DNA of 64,000 nt from Longispora albida DSM 44784 (GTDB lineage: Bacteria > Actinomycetota > Actinomycetes > Mycobacteriales > Micromonosporaceae), in contig NZ_KB903825.1 in assembly GCF_000379825.1 (NCBI RefSeq), positions 124,001-188,000 of the forward strand. The letters run 5' to 3'. The position numbers and the translations under genes were made by a program. A model generated the notes under the pieces. That model did not search any database. It was not told the origin of the DNA and saw nothing but the letters and a program-made list of their open reading frames with translations. Shown here piece by piece: positions 42,447 through 51,491 of this stretch; position 1 is the first letter of the stretch, and each line of letters opens with the position of its first letter.

Positions 42447-43784
42447 ATGACCGATCGGTACCAGCAGTTCGCAGCGTCCGGCCCCGGGCGCTTCCTCGTC
42501 CCCAAGCTCGGCCTGCCCGACCCGGCGAAGCTGCGCAGGTACCGGCCGGGCCAGCCGGTCGCCGCCGGCCCCGTCCTGCTCGGCGCCGCGCCCGGCGGCA
42601 GGCTCGACGCCGCCGTGGCCAAGACCCTCGAGGCCGCCGACGCCACGGTGCACTTCGAGGCGAGCGAGTCCGCCGAGGCCAGGTACCACGGGCTGGTCTT
42701 CGACGCGAGTGGCGTCAGGAGCAGCACGGAGCTGGCCCGCCTCCACGAATTCTTTCACCCGGTGATCCGGCGCGTGATGGCTTCCGGCCGGGTTCTCGTT
42801 CTTGGCACGCCGCCCGAGCTGTGCGCCGACCGGCACGAGCGCACCGCCCAGCGGGCGCTCGAAGGCTTCGTCCGCTCGGCGGGCAAGGAGCTGAAGCGCG
42901 GCGCGACCGCCCAGCTCGTGTACGTGGCCCCGGGCGCCGAGGACTCCGCCGACTCCACGCTCCGCTTCCTCCTGTCGGCGAAGTCGGCCTATGTGGACGG
43001 GCAGGTGATCCGGATCGGCGCCGGTACCGTCCACGAGGCCGCCGACCCCGCCAAGCCGCTCGACGGCAAGGTCGCCCTGGTCACCGGCGCGTCCCGGGGC
43101 ATCGGCGAGGCCATCGCCCAGGTGCTCGCCCGCGACGGCGCGCACGTGGTCTGCCTCGACGTACCGGCGATGGGCGAGGCACTGTCCACTGTGGCCAACA
43201 GGATCAGTGGCTCGGCGCTCCAGCTCGACATCACCAAGGACGACGCTCCCGCGACTCTCGCCACGTACTTCCGTGACCGGCACGACGGCGTCGACATCGT
43301 CGTCCACAACGCCGGCATCATCCGCGACAAGACCCTCGGCCGGATGAAGCCGGAACACTGGGACGCGGTGATCGCCGTGAACCTGACGGCACAGGAGCGC
43401 ACCACCGAGGCCCTGCTCGACGTCATCCGCCCCGGCGGCCGGGTCGTCACCCTGTCGTCGATCGCCGGCATCGCTGGCAACGTCGGCCAGACCAACTACG
43501 CCACGTCCAAGGCCGGCGTGATCGGTTTCGTCCAGTCCTGGTCGCCGGACCTGGCCGAGCGCGACATCACGCTCAACGCCATCGCGCCCGGGTTCATCGA
43601 GACGCAGATGACGGCCTCGGTGCCCCTGATGATCCGCGAGGCCGGCCGCCGGATGAACTCACTCGCCCAGGGTGGCCTGCCGGTGGACATCGCCGAGGCC
43701 GTGGCCTGGTACGCGCACCCGGGCTCCGGTGGCGTCACCGGCAACGTGGTCCGCGTCTGCGGCCAGAGCCTGCTGGGGGCGTAA
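42447..43784 (+). CDS. fabG4: High-molecular-weight 3-oxoacyl reductase (FabG4-like)
   Basis: The 445-aa protein has the two-domain FabG4 form: an N-terminal flavodoxin-like domain (1 to about 200) and a C-terminal SDR domain with GASRGIGEA (cofactor), NAG, Ser of LSSIAG and Tyr/Lys of NYATSKAG. It reduces beta-ketoacyl-CoA/ACP in long-chain lipid metabolism. The gene overlaps htdX by 1 nt (TAATG). Confidence 0.92.
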   Translation: MTDRYQQFAASGPGRFLVPKLGLPDPAKLRRYRPGQPVAAGPVLLGAAPGGRLDAAVAKTLEAADATVHFEASESAEARYHGLVFDASGVRSSTELARLHEFFHPVIRRVMASGRVLVLGTPPELCADRHERTAQRALEGFVRSAGKELKRGATAQLVYVAPGAEDSADSTLRFLLSAKSAYVDGQVIRIGAGTVHEAADPAKPLDGKVALVTGASRGIGEAIAQVLARDGAHVVCLDVPAMGEALSTVANRISGSALQLDITKDDAPATLATYFRDRHDGVDIVVHNAGIIRDKTLGRMKPEHWDAVIAVNLTAQERTTEALLDVIRPGGRVVTLSSIAGIAGNVGQTNYATSKAGVIGFVQSWSPDLAERDITLNAIAPGFIETQMTASVPLMIREAGRRMNSLAQGGLPVDIAEAVAWYAHPGSGGVTGNVVRVCGQSLLGA

Positions 43785-44563
43785 TGTCCACTGTGCTCCG
43801 CGCGCTCCTGTCGATGACCCACAAGGGTGACTCTCTGCCCAGCACGGTGCTCCGGAAGACGGTCACGCCGGATCGGCGGGCGCTCGCGGAGTACAACATC
43901 GTGTGTGGTTTCCGGGTTTCTGACCTGGTGGGGCCCACCTATCCGCACGTGCTCGGGTTTCCGCTCCAGATGGAGCTGATGACCGCGAGTGACTTCCCCT
44001 TCCCGGTGATCGGCCTGGTGCACGTGGCCAACCGGATCACCGTGCACCGGCCGCTGCTCGCCGACGAGGAGCTGGAACTGACCGTGCGGGCCGAGGACCT
44101 GCGTGATCACGAGAAGGGCAGGCAGTTCGACCTCGTGACGGAGGCCAGGGTCGGTGAGGAGGTCGTCTGGCAGGACTGGTCGACCTATCTGCGCAGGTCA
44201 GGGTCGTCCTCTGGTTCGGGTGGCGGCGGCAGCGAGCCGCCGAAGCCCAGCGCGGTGTGGTCTGTGCCCGCCGACACCGGCCGCCGCTACGCCGCCGTTT
44301 CCGGCGACGCCAACCCCATTCACCTGTACCCGCTGACAGCGCGCGTCTTCGGCTTCCAGCGCGCCATCGCGCACGGCATGTGGACGAAGGCGCGCTGCCT
44401 GGCGGCGATGGAGGGCCGGCTGCCGGAGGCGTACACGGTGGACGTGCGGTTCAAACTGCCGGTGCTGCTGCCCGCCAAGCTCGCCTTCTCCTGGTCGGGC
44501 ACGGAGTTCGCCCTGCACGACGCGAAGAACGGCAAGCCACACCTGACCGGCACTATTTCTTAG
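43784..44563 (+). CDS. htdX: MaoC-like (R)-specific enoyl hydratase/3-hydroxyacyl dehydratase (HtdX-like)
   Basis: The 259-aa protein has the hydratase-2 motif in YAAVSGDANPIHLYPLTARVFGF, with catalytic Asp and His. The N-terminal half is a second hot-dog fold, as in HtdX. Together with FabG4 it would carry out reduction and dehydration steps of fatty acyl metabolism. Its last 11 nt overlap the convergent SRPBCC gene. Confidence 0.9.
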   Translation: MSTVLRALLSMTHKGDSLPSTVLRKTVTPDRRALAEYNIVCGFRVSDLVGPTYPHVLGFPLQMELMTASDFPFPVIGLVHVANRITVHRPLLADEELELTVRAEDLRDHEKGRQFDLVTEARVGEEVVWQDWSTYLRRSGSSSGSGGGGSEPPKPSAVWSVPADTGRRYAAVSGDANPIHLYPLTARVFGFQRAIAHGMWTKARCLAAMEGRLPEAYTVDVRFKLPVLLPAKLAFSWSGTEFALHDAKNGKPHLTGTIS

Positions 44564-45038
44564 TACGCCGCAGTGTGGCTCGCAGGAAGCGGACCCAGAG
44601 CGACCAGCGGGCCGGCCGGGCAGGCGGATGCCCGGTCAGCCGGTGGAGATTGTCGAACAGGTCAGCGACCAGCGCCTCGTGGAACCAGCGGATCGCCAGC
44701 GGCCAGCCCAGCAGCATCCCGCCGGTCGTCCGGCCGTTGATCTCGTGGGTCACGACGCAGCGGCCGGAACCGGCCGGCTCCAGCCGGAACTCGTGCCAGC
44801 CCTCGATGCCGGAGCCGGGATCGAAGGCGTACCGGACGCGGCTGCCCGGCTCGTACTCGGTGATCGAGTACCGGATGACGGCGTGCCCGCCGCGCGCGCC
44901 GACGCCGGGCGGCCGGTCGAAGACCTGTGGCGGCCAGCGGCGGGGCCACACGAGGTCGTCAGAACTCCCGGCCGTGGCGAGCAGCGGCGCGACCTGCCCG
45001 GCCGGGGCCTCGATCGTGCAGGACTGGAAGTTGCGCAT
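44553..45038 (-). CDS. SRPBCC-family (START-like) lipid-binding protein
   Basis: The 161-aa protein has the SRPBCC/polyketide-cyclase fold pattern (TIEAPAGQVAPLLATAG..., EYEPGSRVRYAFDP, RCVVTHEINGRTTGG, helix at the end). These proteins bind hydrophobic ligands. Its location inside a lipid regulon supports a lipid ligand. It follows the TetR gene by 45 nt on the same strand and may be cotranscribed with it. Confidence 0.75.
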   Translation of the reverse strand: MRNFQSCTIEAPAGQVAPLLATAGSSDDLVWPRRWPPQVFDRPPGVGARGGHAVIRYSITEYEPGSRVRYAFDPGSGIEGWHEFRLEPAGSGRCVVTHEINGRTTGGMLLGWPLAIRWFHEALVADLFDNLHRLTGHPPARPARWSLWVRFLRATLRRTKK

Positions 45039-45083
45039 CCGGCCTCCTGTACCCAGCTCGCCAGCGACGCTAGCCCCCTGCGG

Positions 45084-45725
45084 TCACGCGTGCGGCGGCG
45101 GGGTCCACTGTGCACCGGTGAGCAGGGTGCCGAAGCCGAGCCAGACGAGATTCATGAGGCGGGCGGCCGCGGCCTCCGGGTCGGCGTCCGGGTGGTCGGC
45201 GATCCAGTCAGCCAGCGCCTCCCCCGCGCCGACCAGCGCTGTCGCCATCGCTGCCACGTCGCCACGGCTCGGCTCGATCCGCTCGGCCTGCGCGGCCCCG
45301 CCGAGCAGCGCGGCGACGGCCTGCACCATCCGCGCCCGGCTGCTGGCGACCTGCTCGGCGAACGGGATGCCCTGGGAGCGGGCCTGCCGGTAGAGCACGA
45401 TCCAGCCGTCGCGGTGCTTGGCCACGAAGGTGAGGAAGGCGCGCAGCCCCTGCCACAGCCGCTCGTCCGCGCTCATCTCCCCGACGATCCGCTCGGCGAC
45501 GGCCGTCATCAGCAGCTCGGACTCGCGGCGGATGCAGGCGGCGAACAGCTCTTCCTTGGTGCCGAGGTACGCGTAGACCATCGGCTTGGAGATGCCGGCC
45601 CGCTCGGCGATCTCGTCCATGCTCGCCGCGTGGTACCCGTGCTCGGCGAAGACCGCCACGGCGGCGTCCAGCATCTGCTGCTCGCGGACGGCGCGGGGCA
45701 GGCGGCGAGATTTCGTGCTCGTCAT
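45084..45725 (-). CDS. TetR-family regulator of the lipid locus
   Basis: The 213-aa protein has an N-terminal HTH (ASMDEIAERAGISKPMVYAYLGTKEELFAACIRRES) and a TetR C-terminal domain. It is divergent from the SCP2 and acyl-CoA dehydrogenase genes over a TTACTCGCAAGTAA palindrome that also occurs in the thiolase/fabG4 promoter. It therefore likely senses an acyl-CoA and represses both units. Confidence 0.88.
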   Translation of the reverse strand: MTSTKSRRLPRAVREQQMLDAAVAVFAEHGYHAASMDEIAERAGISKPMVYAYLGTKEELFAACIRRESELLMTAVAERIVGEMSADERLWQGLRAFLTFVAKHRDGWIVLYRQARSQGIPFAEQVASSRARMVQAVAALLGGAAQAERIEPSRGDVAAMATALVGAGEALADWIADHPDADPEAAAARLMNLVWLGFGTLLTGAQWTPPPHA

Positions 45726-45755
45726 ACTTGCCAGTGTACCTACTCCAACGTAACC

Positions 45756-45770
45756 TTACTCGCAAGTAAG
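45756..45770. promoter_or_regulatory. TetR operator before the SCP2/acyl-CoA dehydrogenase genes
   Basis: TTACTCGCAAGTAAG, a palindrome with TTACT and AGTAA arms; a diverged half-copy (CTACTCCAACGTAA) lies just upstream at 45740-45753. Confidence 0.75.
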
Positions 45771-45795
45771 TAGCCGTCCCACGGAGGAATACATC

Positions 45796-46248
45796 ATGGC
45801 CGAGATCGAAGGCTTTGGCGACCTGAGCGACATCAGCCCGACCGACTTCGCCAAGCTGGTCAAGACCGCGCCGAAGGAGGTCTTCGAGCAGGTCCTCGGC
45901 GACCCGGAGGCCCGCACGACCGTGCTGGACGAGGTCTTCAACCGGATGACCACCCTGTACAAGGGCAGCAAGTCCACCAAGGCCGTCCTGCACTGGAAGA
46001 TCCTCGACAAGCCGGGCGGCGGCTACGACCTGTACGAGACCGTCCTCGACGGCACCGAGTGCACCGTGAACAAGGACGGCGAGAACGAGGCGCGCGCCAC
46101 GATCAGCCTGAACGGCGTGGAGTTCCTGAAGCTGGCCTCCGGCAACGCCTCCCCGCCGGTGCAGTTCATGACCGGCAAGATCAAGATCAAGGGTGACCTC
46201 GGGTTCGCGGCCGGCCTGGCCAGCCTGTTCAACATCCCGAAGGCCTGA
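45796..46248 (+). CDS. SCP2 sterol-carrier domain protein
   Basis: The 150-aa protein is a lone SCP2 domain (YETVLDGTECTVNKDGENEARATISLNG..., QFMTGKIKIKGDLGFAAGL), which binds lipids or acyl-CoA and may shuttle them to enzymes. GGAGGAA lies before the ATG. The acyl-CoA dehydrogenase gene starts 6 nt after its stop. Confidence 0.9.
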   Translation: MAEIEGFGDLSDISPTDFAKLVKTAPKEVFEQVLGDPEARTTVLDEVFNRMTTLYKGSKSTKAVLHWKILDKPGGGYDLYETVLDGTECTVNKDGENEARATISLNGVEFLKLASGNASPPVQFMTGKIKIKGDLGFAAGLASLFNIPKA

Positions 46249-46254
46249 TCCGGC

Positions 46255-47460
46255 GTGGTCGACTTCGAGCTGTCCGACGAGCACGAGGAGCTCAAGTCCT
46301 GGGTGCACGGCTTCGCGGCCGACGTGATCCGGCCTGCGGCCCACGAGTGGGACGAGCGGGAGGAGACCCCCTGGCCGATCATCCAGGAGGCCGCGAAGAT
46401 CGGGCTGTACGGCTTCGAGACCCTCGCGGAGTTCTGGGCTGACGGCACGGGCCTGTCCCTGCCGATCGCCCTGGAGGAGCTGTTCTGGGGCGACGCGGGG
46501 ATCGGCCTGGCCATCTACGGCACCAACCTGGCGGTCGCGGCCATCTACTCGGCGGGTGAGCCCGAGCAGCTCGTCGAGTGGGTGCCGCAGTGCTACGGCG
46601 ACGAGGCGAACCCGGCTGTGGCCGCGTTCTGCTCGACCGAGCCGGAGGCCGGCTCCGACGTGGCCTCGATGCGCACCCGCGCGGTGTACGACGAGGCGAA
46701 GGACGAGTGGGTCATCAACGGCTCGAAGTGCTTCGCCACCAACGGCGGCATCGCGGGCATTCACGTGGTCATGGCCTCTGTTGACCCGTCGCTGGGCTCG
46801 CGCGGGCAGGCCGGCTTCATCATCCCGCCGGGCACGAAGGGACTGACCAGCCCGGCGAAGATGAAGAAGCTGGGGCTGCGCGCCTCGCACACCGCCGACG
46901 TGTACCTCGACGATGTCCGGGTGCCCGGCTCCTGCCTCCTCGGCGGCAAGGAAGCGCTCGACGCCCGGCTGGCCAAGGCCCGCGAGGGGCAGCGCGCCTC
47001 CAACAAGTCGATGCAGACCTTCGAGCTGACCCGGCCGTCGGTCGGGGCGATGGCTGTCGGCATCGCGCGGGCGGCCTACGAGTACTCACTGGACTACGCG
47101 AAGACCCGCGTGCAGTTCGGCAGGCCGATCGTCGAGAACCAGGCGATCGCGTTCATGCTGGCCAACATGCGGATGGAGATCGACGCGGCCCGGCTGCTGG
47201 TCTGGCGGGCGGCGTGGATGGGCCGCAACGGCAAGCGCTTCGAGGCGGGTGAGGGCTCGATGTCGAAGCTCAAGGCCGGCGAGGTGGCCGTCAGGGTCAC
47301 CGAGCAGGCCGTGCAGATCCTCGGCGGTTACGGGTACAGCCGGGAGCACCCGGTGGAGCGCTGGTACCGGGACTCGAAGATCTACACCATTTTCGAGGGC
47401 ACCTCGGAGATCCAGCGGCTCGTGATCGCACGGGCGATCTCAGGCGCGTCGCTGCGGTAA
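46255..47460 (+). CDS. Acyl-CoA dehydrogenase
   Basis: The 401-aa flavoprotein has FAD- and substrate-binding motifs (AAFCSTEPEAGSDVASM, KCFATNGGIAGIHVV) and the C-terminal IFEGTSEIQRLVIAR block. It oxidises an acyl-CoA to enoyl-CoA. It starts with GTG and is cotranscribed with the SCP2 gene. The set thiolase, reductase, hydratase, dehydrogenase and ligase covers a full beta-oxidation or lipid-remodelling cycle. Confidence 0.93.
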   Translation: MVDFELSDEHEELKSWVHGFAADVIRPAAHEWDEREETPWPIIQEAAKIGLYGFETLAEFWADGTGLSLPIALEELFWGDAGIGLAIYGTNLAVAAIYSAGEPEQLVEWVPQCYGDEANPAVAAFCSTEPEAGSDVASMRTRAVYDEAKDEWVINGSKCFATNGGIAGIHVVMASVDPSLGSRGQAGFIIPPGTKGLTSPAKMKKLGLRASHTADVYLDDVRVPGSCLLGGKEALDARLAKAREGQRASNKSMQTFELTRPSVGAMAVGIARAAYEYSLDYAKTRVQFGRPIVENQAIAFMLANMRMEIDAARLLVWRAAWMGRNGKRFEAGEGSMSKLKAGEVAVRVTEQAVQILGGYGYSREHPVERWYRDSKIYTIFEGTSEIQRLVIARAISGASLR

Positions 47461-47479
47461 CACGGTTGGGGTAGTGACT

Positions 47480-47519
47480 CCGGGCTGGAAGTGCGCTTCC
47501 GGCCCGGGGTTTCTTTTTC
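47480..47519 (+). terminator. Rho-independent terminator of the SCP2/dehydrogenase operon
   Basis: 12-bp stem CCGGGCTGGAAG with CTTCCGGCCCGG (one G-U pair), TGCG loop and a T-rich run TTTCTTTTTCTT. Confidence 0.85.
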
Positions 47520-47605
47520 TTCGGTACCCGGCCAGCTGGGCCTATGCTGTAGACATCCATTGTCGTCGAAGTGTGTGCGTGGCGGCACACGGCGGAAGGA
47601 TCACG

Positions 47606-49168
47606 ATGACCCCGGTCGGCACCCTGGCCAAGCTCGGATACGCCTTCGCACGCAGCGGGCTGCTCAAGCCCAGCAGGCCCGACCGGATCGCCCGGCAGGT
47701 CGGCGCGCTGCTCCACTGGGGGCTGAGCCTCGCCGGGGAGTTCGTCTCCGCTGCCCGGCGCGACCCCGGCCGGATCGCGATCGTCGACGACGCCGGGCAG
47801 CTCACCTTCGCCGAGGTCGACCAGCGGACAGACAGGATGGCCCTCGCCTTCGCCGTGCACGGCCGGCCACGGATCGGCCTGCTGTGCCGTAACCACCGGG
47901 GTGCCGTGGAGACCCTGATCGCGGCGAGCAAGCTGGGCAGCGATGTCGTGCTGCTCAACACCGGCCTGTCGGCGGCACAGCTCGCGACGGTGCTCGACCA
48001 GCAGCAGGTGGACGTGGTCGTGCTCGACGAGGAGTTCGCCGGGCTGCTCGGCGACTCGGTGCTGCCCAGGTACCTGGCGTGGGCCGAGGGCGGGGCCTCC
48101 GATCTGGAGTCGCTGGCGACCACGCCCGGCGGCGGGGAACTGAGCCCGCCGGAACAGCCGGGGCGGACCATCATCCTCACGTCGGGTACGACGGGAGCAC
48201 CCAAGGGAGCCCGGCGGCCGGTGGTGCACGGGGTCAGGCCGCTCGCCGCGATGCTGTCGCGCATTCCGCTGAAGGTCGGCGGGCGGGTACTGATCGCCGC
48301 CCCCATCTTCCACACCTGGGGCTTCGGCGGGCTCCAGTTCGCGACGGCGATGCGGTCCACCCTGGTGCTGCGGCGCAAGTTCGAGCCGGCCGCGATCAAC
48401 GAGCTGCTGGCCGCCGAGAAGTGCACCGCGCTGTGGGCCGTGCCGATCATGCTCCAGCGGCTGCTGGACGAGGCTGCTCCGCCCCGGGTACCCGAGCTGC
48501 GGGTGACGGCGGTGAGCGGCTCCACGCTGCCCGGCGACCTGGCACTGTCCTTCATGGACGCGTACGGCGACGTGCTCTACAACCTCTACGGCTCGACCGA
48601 GGCGTCCTGGGCCGCCGTGGCCCAGCCGCACGAGCTGCGGGCCTATCCGGGGACGGCTGGGCGGCCGCCGGCCGGTACCCGGCTGGTGATCTTCTCGGAG
48701 GACGGCGAGCCGGTCCGGCCCGGCGAGACGGGGCAGATCTTCGTCGGCAACGAAATGATCTTCGACGGGTACACGAACGGGGCCGCGAAGGAGATCCGGG
48801 ACGGCATGCTCCGGACCGGGGACCTCGGCCACCTCGAGGCCGGCGGGCTGCTGTTCGTGGACGGCCGCGAGGACGACATGATCATCTCGGGCGGGGAGAA
48901 CGTCTTCCCCCGCGAGGTCGAGGACCTGCTGTCCCGGCTCCCCGAGGTCCTGGAGTGCTGCGTGGCCGGGGTGGACGATCCCGAGTGGGGCCAGCGGCTG
49001 GCCGCGTGGGTGGTGCTGCACCCGGGCGCCGAGCTCGATGCCGAGGCGGTGCGGCAGCACGTGAAGGAACACCTGGCCAGGTTCTCGGTACCGAGGGACG
49101 TGCGTTTCCTGGACGCACTCCCCCGCAACGCGACCGGGAAGGTCCTGGTCCGCGATCTCCCCAGGTAG
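47606..49168 (+). CDS. Fatty-acid-CoA ligase (AMP-binding enzyme)
   Basis: The 520-aa protein has the adenylate-forming motifs LTSGTTGAPKGARRP (P-loop), YGSTEASW, TGDLGHLE, GGENVFPREVE and the catalytic Lys in PRNATGKVLVRDL. It activates fatty or other acids to acyl-CoA. ATG at 47606 has GGAAGGA upstream; a TATGCT -10 candidate lies at 47543. It stands after the terminator and has its own promoter. Confidence 0.92.
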   Translation: MTPVGTLAKLGYAFARSGLLKPSRPDRIARQVGALLHWGLSLAGEFVSAARRDPGRIAIVDDAGQLTFAEVDQRTDRMALAFAVHGRPRIGLLCRNHRGAVETLIAASKLGSDVVLLNTGLSAAQLATVLDQQQVDVVVLDEEFAGLLGDSVLPRYLAWAEGGASDLESLATTPGGGELSPPEQPGRTIILTSGTTGAPKGARRPVVHGVRPLAAMLSRIPLKVGGRVLIAAPIFHTWGFGGLQFATAMRSTLVLRRKFEPAAINELLAAEKCTALWAVPIMLQRLLDEAAPPRVPELRVTAVSGSTLPGDLALSFMDAYGDVLYNLYGSTEASWAAVAQPHELRAYPGTAGRPPAGTRLVIFSEDGEPVRPGETGQIFVGNEMIFDGYTNGAAKEIRDGMLRTGDLGHLEAGGLLFVDGREDDMIISGGENVFPREVEDLLSRLPEVLECCVAGVDDPEWGQRLAAWVVLHPGAELDAEAVRQHVKEHLARFSVPRDVRFLDALPRNATGKVLVRDLPR

Positions 49169-49235
49169 TTGCGGGGTCAGGCCCGATGAGTGAAGATCAT
49201 CGGCGCACTGAACACTACGCGGGGGTAACACGCAC

Positions 49236-50252
49236 ATGCAGCATCTGGCGGGCCTGGGCTGGACCGGGCACGAGACCGAGCACTGGCAGCAGGACGGCGA
49301 GGCCCTGCCGGGGCGGGTCGCCATCATGCACGGCCCGGCGGCCGAGGTGATCTGGTATCCCGGCGGCGAGGAACGGCACGAGCTGTTCCACCTGACCAGC
49401 GACCTGCCGGTCAGCCCGGTGGCCGGCGACTGGGTCACCATCACCGATGGGGCGCTGACCGGGGTGCTCCCCCGGCGGGCCAGCCTGACCCGGCCCGACC
49501 CGAACGGCAAGGACGTGCAGGTCATGGCGTCCAACATGGACCTGATCCTGATCGCGCTGCCGATCGACCGCGGCCTGAACCGCAAGGCGGCCGAGCGGCT
49601 GTCCGTGATGGCCTGGGACAGCGGCGCCCAGCCGGTCATCGTGCTCACCAAGGCCGACGGCGCCGCTGATGCCGAGGCGGAGGCCGCAGCGGCCGCCGAG
49701 GTCGCGCCGGGCGTGGACGTCATCGTCACCAGCTCGCTGTCCGGCGAGGGCGTCGCGCGGCTGCGCGAGCTGATGGCTGACCGGACCAGCGTCCTGCTCG
49801 GTGCCTCTGGCGCGGGTAAGACCTCGCTGCTCAACGCGCTGGAGGGCCGCGAGGAGGCCGTGCGCGAGGTCCGCAGGGACGGCGAGGGCCGGCACACCAC
49901 GACCACCCGCAAGCTGTACCGGCTGAGCAGCGGCGGCGTCCTGCTCGACATCCCCGGCATCCGCGCGCTGGACCTGCTGGCCAGCGAGGACGGCCTCGAA
50001 GAGACGTTCGCGGACATCGCGGAGCTGGCGGCCGGCTGCCAGTTCGCCGACTGCGCGCACGAGGGCGACAAGGGCTGCGCGGTGGAGGCTGCCATCGCGT
50101 CGGGCGAGCTGCCTGCCCGGCGGCTGGAGAGCTGGCGGACCATCCGGCGCGAGATGGCCTACCAGAACCGGCGCAACGACCCCGAGGCGATGGCGGCCCA
50201 GCGGCAGAAGTGGAAGGCGATGAGCAAGGAGTCCCGCACGAACAAGCGCTGA
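49236..50252 (+). CDS. rsgA: Ribosome small-subunit GTPase RsgA
   Basis: The 338-aa protein has an N-terminal OB domain and a circularly permuted GTPase domain: G4 (TKAD) precedes G1 (GASGAGKTS) and G3 (DIPG), followed by the zinc site CQFADCAHEGDKGC. It helps late maturation of the 30S subunit. The C-terminal basic tail (SKESRTNKR) fits RNA binding. A huge palindrome follows the stop. Confidence 0.93.
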   Translation: MQHLAGLGWTGHETEHWQQDGEALPGRVAIMHGPAAEVIWYPGGEERHELFHLTSDLPVSPVAGDWVTITDGALTGVLPRRASLTRPDPNGKDVQVMASNMDLILIALPIDRGLNRKAAERLSVMAWDSGAQPVIVLTKADGAADAEAEAAAAAEVAPGVDVIVTSSLSGEGVARLRELMADRTSVLLGASGAGKTSLLNALEGREEAVREVRRDGEGRHTTTTRKLYRLSSGGVLLDIPGIRALDLLASEDGLEETFADIAELAAGCQFADCAHEGDKGCAVEAAIASGELPARRLESWRTIRREMAYQNRRNDPEAMAAQRQKWKAMSKESRTNKR

Positions 50253-50257
50253 CGTTT

Positions 50258-50422
50258 AGAGGTCCTAACTCAATGGCGGTGGTGCTATGGCGAGTTCCAG
50301 GAGGCGAGCGGCAAGCAGATCTCAGAGCCGGATACCGGTGTTGTATCCGGCTCTGAGATCTGCGCAGTCCGGTCGCCTCCTGGGGCCGCCAGAGCGCCGC
50401 CAGTCATTGAGTTAGGACCTCT
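50258..50422. repeat. 165-bp triple-nested palindrome
   Basis: Outer arms 50258-50275 and 50405-50422 (18 bp, perfect), middle arms 50297-50307 and 50373-50383 (11 bp, perfect) and inner arms 50315-50335 and 50343-50363 (21 bp, perfect) surround a 7-nt loop. It fills the gap between convergent rsgA and the esterase gene, whose stop codon overlaps its last base. It probably works as a bidirectional terminator, but is much longer than needed for that. Confidence 0.9.
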
Positions 50423-51294
50423 TAGTCCTCGTCTTCGGCTGGCCATTCCTCGACGCGCTCGGCGAAGGCCCACCGCAGGGCGTCGGGGAACAGGACCCCG
50501 CCGTGGGTACTGGCGTGCTGGCCGTCGCCGAGCACCAGGCGGAAGTCGTAGCCGGCCTCCGCGAGCGCGGCGGCCACCCGGAGGTTGCTCGACAGCCAGT
50601 TCCCCTCGGGCTCGTGCCAGCCGAGATCCCGGTGCGAGGCGGCCAGGAAGATCCGCAGCGGCTTGCGCGGCCCGGCCGGGATCAGCTCCGGGTACGGGTT
50701 GCCGCCGGGCATCTGCGCGAAGCTCGCGTTGAAGGAGATGACCCGCCGGAACCGGTCCGGGCGCAGCCAGGCGGCGGTCAGCGAGCAGTTGCCGCCGCTG
50801 CTGCCGCCGCAGACCGCCCACCGCTCGGGGTCGGCCGTGATCGCGTACCGCTCCGTGACCTGCGGAATGATCTCGTCCAGCAGGAAGGTCACGTACCGGT
50901 CGCCGAACGCGTCGTACTCCGCGTTGCGGTTCTTCGGCTCGGCCGCGCCCTCGAAGACACCCGGCTCGACGAAGACGGCGATGGTGACCGGGATGTCGCC
51001 CCGGCTGATGAGGTTGTCCAGCACGACCGGTGCCCGTACCCGGCCCTGCGGGTCGGTGTACCAGAGCGCGTCCTGCACGACCAGCAGGGACGCGGGCTCG
51101 GCCGGGTCGTACTGCTGCGGTACGTAGACCCAGAACTTGCGGCTGGTGCCCGGGTACACGGTGCTGGTGTCCCAGCCGAACTCGACCAGCTGCCCGGCCG
51201 GCACTCCAGGCTGGACGAACGAGTCGGGGCCGTGGGCGTACTGCACGTCGGACTGGTCGAGCGGGAGCGGCTGGAACGGCACCATGATCGTCAC
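50422..51294 (-). CDS. Enterochelin-esterase-like alpha/beta hydrolase
   Basis: The protein (290 aa) belongs to the putative esterase (Fes/IroE, antigen 85-like) group: RKFWVYVPQQYDP, the nucleophile elbow GGSSGGNCS (Ser near residue 150) and the His in DGQHASTHGG. It may cleave siderophore or other esters; no siderophore genes are nearby. GTG at 51294 is favoured because TATATT (51302-51307) ends 7 nt before it (leaderless); ATG 51312 is the alternative. No signal peptide, so probably cytoplasmic. Confidence 0.8.
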   Translation of the reverse strand: MTIMVPFQPLPLDQSDVQYAHGPDSFVQPGVPAGQLVEFGWDTSTVYPGTSRKFWVYVPQQYDPAEPASLLVVQDALWYTDPQGRVRAPVVLDNLISRGDIPVTIAVFVEPGVFEGAAEPKNRNAEYDAFGDRYVTFLLDEIIPQVTERYAITADPERWAVCGGSSGGNCSLTAAWLRPDRFRRVISFNASFAQMPGGNPYPELIPAGPRKPLRIFLAASHRDLGWHEPEGNWLSSNLRVAAALAEAGYDFRLVLGDGQHASTHGGVLFPDALRWAFAERVEEWPAEDED

Positions 51295-51301
51295 GTCCGG
51301 C

Positions 51302-51307
51302 AATATA
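51302..51307 (-). promoter_or_regulatory. -10 box of the esterase gene
   Basis: TATATT on the minus strand ends 7 nt before the GTG start at 51294; no ribosome site is seen. Confidence 0.5.
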
Positions 51308-51491
51308 GCCATCGCGGCCCGGCCGCACCGCACGGTTTTCGGCGGCACGGTGCGCGGCGGGTTCCGTCCCGTTCCCGACCGATCACGCTGTGACCTTGGA
51401 AAACTACTGTCGGATACCTGGCTTTCCTACCTGCCGGTATTTTTTCGCGTGGCATTCTGCGCTGACGTGCTGTTTGTTCACGGGAGGACAC

